Assembly: GCA_027257055.1 (NCBI GenBank) | Contig: JAPVLO010000320.1 | Location: forward strand, 372,001 to 436,000 | Reading direction: 5' to 3' | Length of the DNA: 64,000 nucleotides | DNA from: Cephalopachus bancanus | Lineage: Eukaryota > Chordata > Mammalia > Primates > Tarsiidae | Shown here: positions 58,980 to 64,000 of the stretch, one piece after another | Layout: each line of letters starts with the position of its first letter | Numbering within the stretch: position 1 is the first letter of the stretch | Position numbers and translations under genes: made by a program | The notes under the pieces: model-generated | Seen by the model: the letters and a program-made list of their open reading frames with translations, nothing else | What the model was told of the DNA's origin: nothing | Databases searched by the model: none

Positions 58980-59225
58980 TCTTTTTAGAATCAGGAAAAA
59001 TTAAGCTACGGTGTTCAGGACACCTTTTTAGATGGTAAAACTATAAACAATAGCAAGGAAGTGATTACCATGAATCAGGATAGGGTTACAATTGGGGAGT
59101 TTCTGGGAGCGGGCAATGTTCTATTTCTTGACCTGGGTGATGATTTTCATGTGTTTAGTTTACAATCATTTGCTCCGCATTTAGGTTGTATGTCTTTTTT
59201 ATTTTACAATAAGAAATAAGTCAGA
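58980..59225 (+). mobile_element. Very old LINE 3' fragment, family uncertain
   Basis: GATTACCATGAATCAGGATAG, TGTTCTATTTCTTGACCTGG resemble worn L1M 3' UTR text. Confidence 0.5.
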
Positions 59226-59815
59226 AAAGGAAAATATTTCAAGTACGTAAGATTATAGTTATATTCAGAAGCTTTTGCAGTTTAACGAAAGGCTGGAGCC
59301 AATACCAGAAGAATTCATGCAGGAAAAAGCAAACATAGTTATTTAAACAAAAGGCACTCCTCTCCCAGCCTAATTTTATGGTTTGTTTTGGTGTGGAGAC
59401 TCGAAGTCTACATATACAAAACTAGACTAGCAAACTGTATCTGCCCCAGATTATAAATGTTGCACACCTACCAACCAGGTGTATATAACTCTTTGGCAAT
59501 GTTCACACCTCTTCACTGTTATTCACTGTTTACAGAGCACTAACATGTCTTAACTCACAGCCAAGGGCTAGGGTTATCCCCACTGCAGAAATTTTTTAAA
59601 AGGGGGAGGGGAAGGATAGCTTGCATCAGACAATAGAAGCCTCACCCCAAGGTGCAGCTCAAGGAAGAAGCAGACACCAGATGGCCACCCGAGTCCCTTG
59701 ATGACAATGACTTTCCTTTTCCAAAGAGGTGAACAGGCTCACATCTTTCTAATCATGAGCTGAAGAGACAAATGACTGTGAGCATGAGAATGTCACCTCC
59801 ACTGAGTCACTTTCG
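59226..59815. other. Intron 1 unique stretch
   Basis: Nothing recognised. Confidence 0.45.
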
Positions 59816-59817
59816 CC

Positions 59818-60022
59818 TTTCTTTTTTGGGGGGGGTTGGAGTCTCACTCTGCAAGTGGAATTACAGGCATGTGCCTCACACCTGGTTAATTTTTTGATTT
59901 ATTGCAGAGATGAGGTCTCGCCAAGTTGCCCAGGTTGGTCTTGAGCCCGTGGGTTCAGGCAATCCTCTCACCTTGGCCTCCCAAAGTGCTAGGATTATAG
60001 GCGTGAGCCACCGTGCCTGGCC
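59818..60022 (-). mobile_element. Alu, reverse, right arm mostly deleted
   Basis: GTTGGAGTCTCACTCTGCAAG jumps to GGAATTACAGGCATG, then an intact left arm to GTGCCTGGCC. Confidence 0.9.
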
Positions 60023-60157
60023 TCACCAAGGGCAACAGAAAGATCAGCTCCACTTACTAGGCCGTGAACACCTTGAGAATGGAGCTGTATCCTCTCATTT
60101 CTGAGTGGAGTTTGCAGTTTCCAGCATATGGTATATGCTCATTAAACATGTGCACAG

Positions 60158-60447
60158 GCCGGGCTCGGTGGCTCAGCCTATAATTCCAGCACTTTGGGAG
60201 GCCGAGGCAAGTGGATTGCCTGAGCCCACGGGTTCGAGACCCACCCGGGCAACTTGGCGAGACCTCGTCTCTACAATAAATCAGAAACTAGCTGGGCGTG
60301 GTAGTGCGCGCCTGTAGTTCCAGCTACTTGGAAGGCTGAGGCGGAAGGAACACCGGAGCCAGCAGGTCGAGGCTGCGGTGGCCGGGAGCGGCCACTGCAC
60401 TCTAGTCTAGGTGACAGAGTGAGACCCAACTCAAAAAAAAAAAAAAA
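60158..60447 (+). mobile_element. Alu, middle/young class
   Basis: ATGTGCACA before and AAGTGCACATA after; it has GTGGCCGGGAGCGGCCAC but the older left arm. Confidence 0.93.
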
Positions 60448-61480
60448 GTGCACATACGCTGAATAAATAATAAGCGAATGAGTGAACACAGGAAGGTGCA
60501 GACTAATGAATCCACATTGTGGTATCTCCCACCCCACACCGTCATTCCCACACAGTGTCCCCTGCATTAAGATTTTTAAAAGCAGCTAAAATGGTAGCCG
60601 GTAACGGCCCTTTGAACAGACTGGCAATACATCCTCCGCAAGGTTTCATGTCACATATAAATCTCAGAAGTAGAGAGGGATGACAGGTTAATTATAGACA
60701 CAAAGAACAGGGACAATTGGACTATGAGGTAAGCGAGTCTGAATGTGCAGCAGCAATGCCCTCCCTGGACAAGCATTTATTAATATGCCTGCAGGGATTT
60801 ACCCAGAATTGCCAGGTGCAGCTTTGTGCCAGGCTCGGGGCGAGGGTCCAGGCCTGGGCAAAGAAAGCACAGTTCCTGAGCTCCAGGAGTCGGCTGGTGG
60901 CTGTCTTTAGACTGCGTGTGCCTTTGAGAATAATCAGACAAGGCAAGCAGGTGTGAGATAAGGCGGAAGAACCGGCTGGCCTGCTCCTTTTGGGGTTGGA
61001 TGGTCAGAGAAGACCTCACTGGGCCAGGCCCACCTGGAAAAAAGTGGGGATGGATCCATGGCTGGCAGAGGAGCCAAGAGCCCCCAATCCTTCTTGCGGA
61101 TCTCCAGTCAAATTCCTTAAAAGCTGCCGGAGGTCGGGCTTAAGTCAAAAGGTCTCCTAAGGATATTTCCCCTTCCGTCTCTACCATTCCCCACGCCAAA
61201 AGGGATGTTTAGTGCCCTCTTGTTTACTTGAGTGACAAGCTTGTTTACAGTTAACTCCACATTCTTGAACTGAGGAGAAATGACAAGATTAAAAATCATA
61301 ATGGCATTGGTAACACGCAAAGAAACGGGGGGGGTGGTTTAGAAAGCTGGGGAGACAAGTCCAAAGGCAGCTTCAGCAGGCAGAAGGGCCCAAGAAAGGA
61401 ATGTGCAGCCTCTAGGCAAGGAGTGGCCAAGCGGTGAAGGGTGCTTTTTTTTCTCCTTTTCTTCATTCAAGATATTTATT
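60448..61480. other. Intron 1 stretch, one possible L2/MIR scrap
   Basis: Positions 60820-61020 (TTTGTGCCAGGCTCGG, GGTCAGAGAAGACCTCACTG) resemble L2. The rest is unique. Confidence 0.4.
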
Positions 61481-61774
61481 GAGGCAGGGCGAGGTGCCTG
61501 TAACCCCAGCACTTTGGAAGGCGGAGGCAGGAGGATTGCCTGAGCCTGGAAGTCCGAGACTATCCTTGGCAACATACAGAGACCTCACCTCTCCAAAGAA
61601 AAAAAAAATCAAAATATTACCTGGGCATGTGCCTGTAGTCCCAGCTACTATGGAGGTTTAGGTGGGAGGATCACCTGAGCCCAGAAGGTGGAGACTGCGG
61701 TGAGCCCTGAGCCTGCCACTGCACTCCAGCCTGGGTGACAGAGTGAGTCTCCAACTCAAAAAAAAAAAAAAATT
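61481..61774 (+). mobile_element. Alu, full dimer, old
   Basis: GAGGCAGGGCGAGGTGCCTG to A16. Confidence 0.9.
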
Positions 61775-62289
61775 GCCGACTTAGAAAGCTAAGTGCTTAA
61801 GCACTGAATGTGGTGCCTCTCAGTGGGTCTCAGTGGGGCTTTGATTTTGTGTTTGGCCAGAATCCATGGCCAGAGCCTGGGTCTCTGAACACTGAGTCTG
61901 GGTCTCCAGGGAGTCCTGCTATATGGAGGCCACGGGTCTGGTGGCCCCCAGTGGAACGTGGGCTCTTCCAAAGAGAAAAGGACCCGCTAAGAATTTTCTA
62001 AGCACAACCACCACCCCTAGGGTGGGACCCGCGCCCCAGAATCCACTCATCCCGAGGAAAAAGGGCTGGTCGCGGAATAATCTGGGACAGCCTGGAAGAA
62101 TGACAGCGTGGCCACCTCCCGCAGGGAGATAAGAATGACCAAGAGGGTTTCTTTGAGTTTGTGTGTTTATTTCCAAAATCCTGCATTTTCTCCAAAAGAC
62201 ATCGGAGAGGCGAGACCCGGCCATGGATCAAGTCCAAAGAGCGGAAAAGTAGTTGGTTTGCTGGGTTGTTTTTTAGGTGAACCCAATTC
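61775..62289. other. Intron 1 stretch next to the CpG island
   Basis: No repeat or exon recognised. GC rises towards the right. Confidence 0.5.
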
Positions 62290-62744
62290 ACCCCCCAGTC
62301 ACTTCACTGCCCTCTCTCTGTCCGGTCCTTGGTGCGGCTTTCCGGGGAAGTGCAACGTCCCAGCGCGCGGGGTCTGCGGGGACCCTCGTCCCCGCGCGGG
62401 TTCACAAAGCGCTTCCACACGCCGGGCCGCGCTTCCGGGGCCAAGGAACGAAAGCTGCCGCCTTTCTTCCCGCGGACACTGTCAGCGCGCCCGCGGGCCG
62501 GCCGGCCACCCCGGGAGCCAGCCTCGGGGACCGGGGGACCAGGGGACCGCGACGGTGGGGACGGCGGCCCCGGGGCGCGGGGGGCGCTCAGCGCAGGGCG
62601 CACCTGGACGCGCGTCCCGCCACGGTCCCGCCTCCGTCCCCGACGGCGCCCGCGGGGCCCCAGCGTCCCCAAGTCCCCCCGCCACCCACTCCCGCCCTCG
62701 CCCCGGGCGCGCCCCGCTCCCACGCGCGTCCCCGCGGCTCTTAC

Positions 62745-62840
62745 CCGGGAAATGGCGAGAGGCTGCTCGAAGTCCTTGCCGCCCACGAGGCGGAAGCCCC
62801 ACGGTCCCGGGCCCTGGAGGACTATCTGCTGGGTGGCCAT
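62745..62840 (-). CDS. PDLIM1: PDLIM1 coding exon 1 (start codon and PDZ N-terminus)
   Basis: The ATG is read at 62840-62838 and the exon runs 96 nt (32 codons) to the donor GTAAGAG at 62744. It encodes MATQQIVLQGPGPWGFRLVG and then GKDFEQPLAISR. PWGF is the carboxylate-binding loop of the PDZ domain, typical of the ALP/Enigma family, and VGGKDF follows as in all PDLIM proteins. The start is chosen because it matches the family N-terminus and lies in the CpG island; the frame stays open upstream but reads GC-rich low-complexity peptide. From memory, human has Thr2 and Asp7 where this copy has Ala2 and Val7. Both are tolerable, since a beta-branched hydrophobic at position 7 fits the first PDZ strand. 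Confidence 0.96.
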
Positions 62841-62993
62841 GGCGCGGCGGGGACAGTCGGGCAGGACGCGGCGCGCTGGGATCCCCCGGCAGCTGTCGGA
62901 GAAAGAGCGCGCGCCGCGAGCCGTGGAGCCGGGGGCGGGCGGGCGGGGCGGGGGGGGGTGGGGGCGGCTCCCCCCCGGGCCCAGCGACGCTGC

Positions 62994-63025
62994 GCCCCGC
63001 CCCGCCCCGCCCCGCCCCGCCCCGC
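62994..63025. repeat. (CCCCG)n array of overlapping GC boxes
   Basis: About six perfect pentamers. On the gene strand this reads GGGGC repeated, so each unit pair makes an Sp1 site; the G runs also fit a G-quadruplex pattern. It lies about 155-185 bp upstream of the ATG. Confidence 0.85.
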
Positions 63026-63198
63026 GCGCCCGCCAAGGTCCCCAGCCCGAGTCCGGCGGCCGAGTCAGGTCGGGGGCCCTAGCCTTCCCGGGACCCCGGG
63101 CCACCTCCCGCCCGCCCGGACGCCTCGTCGCTCCCGTCCCGCCAGACCGCGGACCCAGGTCCGCTCCACTTCCACATTTGCTTTCTTGAAAGCGATCA

Positions 63199-63330
63199 TG
63201 GGGCGGGCGCAGTGGCTCACGCCGGTCATCCAAGCACTTGGGGAGGCGGAAGCACGCGGATTGCTTGAGGCCAAGAGTTTGAAACCAGCCTGGGAAACGT
63301 AGGGAGACCCTATCTCTACTTTAAAAGACA
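63199..63330 (+). mobile_element. Alu left monomer upstream of the promoter
   Basis: GGGGCGGGCGCAGTGGCTCAC to CCCTATCTCTACTTTAAAAG; it abuts the next Alu. Confidence 0.88.
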
Positions 63331-63337
63331 CAAATGA

Positions 63338-63612
63338 AGCCAGGAGCGGTGGCTCACGCCTGTCATCCCAGCACTTTGGGAGGCAGAGGCGAGAGGATTG
63401 CCTGAGTCCAGGGGTCGAGACCAGCCTGCGCAACTTAGTGAGACCTCGTCTCGACCATAAATCAAAAAATTAGCCGGGTGTGGCGACGCGCGTCTGTGGT
63501 TCCAGCTGCTTGGGAGGTTGACGTGGAAGGATTGCCTGAGCCCAGCAGGTCGAGGCTGCGGTGGCCGTGAGCGTGCCACCGCACTCCAGCTGGGCGACGG
63601 AGTGAGATAACA
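63338..63612 (+). mobile_element. Alu, middle class, CpG-rich
   Basis: AGCCAGGAGCGGTGGCTCACG to GGGCGACGGAGTGAGATAAC. It keeps many CpGs, perhaps because it lies beside the unmethylated island. Confidence 0.9.
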
Positions 63613-63649
63613 AATAAGTAAAGGAAAAAAACCGATAATGATGCTTAAG

Positions 63650-63800
63650 AGGCGCCTTCCAATGATGTCATCTGATGCTGATGCAACCAAGGCACTTAGT
63701 CCCATTTTACAGATGAAGTAACAAGAGTCAGCCCGGATTTAGAAGATGCGCCCGAGGCTACACCACTTATCAGTCCACTGGTCCACTTATCTGGACCTCT
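63650..63800 (+). mobile_element. MIR fragment
   Basis: CCCATTTTACAGATGAAGTAAC, CGCCCGAGGCTACACCACTT. Confidence 0.7.
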
Positions 63801-64000
63801 CCCCTGTGCTGGAGAACCCCACCCTGGAACTTTCTAATGCTGATGAGACCATCACGCGGGACTATATAATTGGGCGGGCTCCAGGACCTTTCTGGAAATC
63901 CTTCTTCCAGGCAGGAGTTCGCTGCGAGGTTCTGACCTTCCCAACGGTTCAGACCTCAAGGCCAGGCCTGGCCCTGGGCTAAAGTACCCAGAAGGGGCGG

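Larger units (their letters stand above)
62290..63180. promoter_or_regulatory. PDLIM1: CpG island promoter of PDLIM1
   Basis: Dense CpG and very high GC from about 62330 to 63170, centred on exon 1; the rest of the window is CpG poor outside young Alus. Multiple GC boxes (GGGCGG or CCGCCC) occur at 62935-63025. No TATA box is seen within 150 bp of the ATG. This fits a TATA-less, Sp1/KLF-type, broadly expressed promoter reading leftwards. The exact transcription start cannot be placed from sequence; the 5' UTR should begin within about 62850-62990. Long open frames in all frames here are a by-product of GC richness. Confidence 0.85.

Noticed and set aside
62108..63302. Long open frames on both strands (up to about 340 codons) around exon 1
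   Set aside because: They overlap in all frames, are rich in Pro/Arg/Gly/Ala, and reflect GC-rich CpG island sequence; only the 32 codons of PDLIM1 exon 1 have family resemblance.

Overview
The window is primate nuclear DNA. It holds one protein-coding gene, on the minus strand: the 5' part of PDLIM1 (CLP-36/elfin, a PDZ-LIM adaptor that binds alpha-actinin and actin stress fibres). Exon 1 lies in a CpG island near the right end. Four further coding exons follow leftwards at 34452-34603, 32050-32134, 25395-25594 and 8209-8360. All splice sites seen are GT-AG, and the joined reading frame is open for 685 nt (228 codons plus one base). The last exons, which encode the LIM domain, are not in the window and should lie beyond its left edge. 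Everything from 1 to 62744 outside those exons is intron; 62841-64000 is the 5' UTR, promoter and upstream flank.

The rest is dominated by dimeric, 7SL-derived Alu elements, about 80 copies in both orientations, which restricts the source to primates. The copies fall into three grades. Old AluJ-like copies have a right arm reading GGAGGTCGAGGCTG. A large middle class has the linker ACAATAAATCAAAAATTAGC and GCAGGTCGAGGCTG. A young, low-divergence class has CCCGCGCCTTTGGG, GCGGGTTCGAGACCCGC, TCAGCCGGGC and GTGGCCGGGAGCGGCCAC. These diagnostics are not those of human AluS/AluY, nor the lemur or galago Alus I know, which carry CTCTACTAAAAATAGAAA and GTTGCTGTGAGCT. By elimination I infer a tarsier-like primate; this is an inference, not a proof.

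Region by region: intron 5 (1-8208) holds Alus, an old L1 3' end and an internally deleted mariner transposon. Intron 4 (8361-25394) holds L2 and MIR fragments and a long old L1 (about 15040-18980, plus a second L1 3' end to 19440) broken up by Alus. Intron 3 (25595-32049) has an L1 tail, a processed copy of CPPED1 with a three-monomer Alu in its 3' UTR, and an AT-rich stretch with a 75-bp tandem repeat. Intron 2 (32135-34451) has a second three-monomer Alu. Intron 1 (34604-62744) is packed with young Alus, several nested in older ones, two L1 3' ends of a lineage-specific type, an L1 ORF2 fragment, MIR/L2 relics and a probable solitary LTR.

I found no tRNA or rRNA gene, CRISPR, operon or other novel multi-gene system. 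What is unusual is the insertion history: repeated use of identical targets, Alu-in-Alu nesting at the A-rich linker, three-monomer Alus, and structural changes in the young Alu class. Alu limits are given to within about 5-10 bases.
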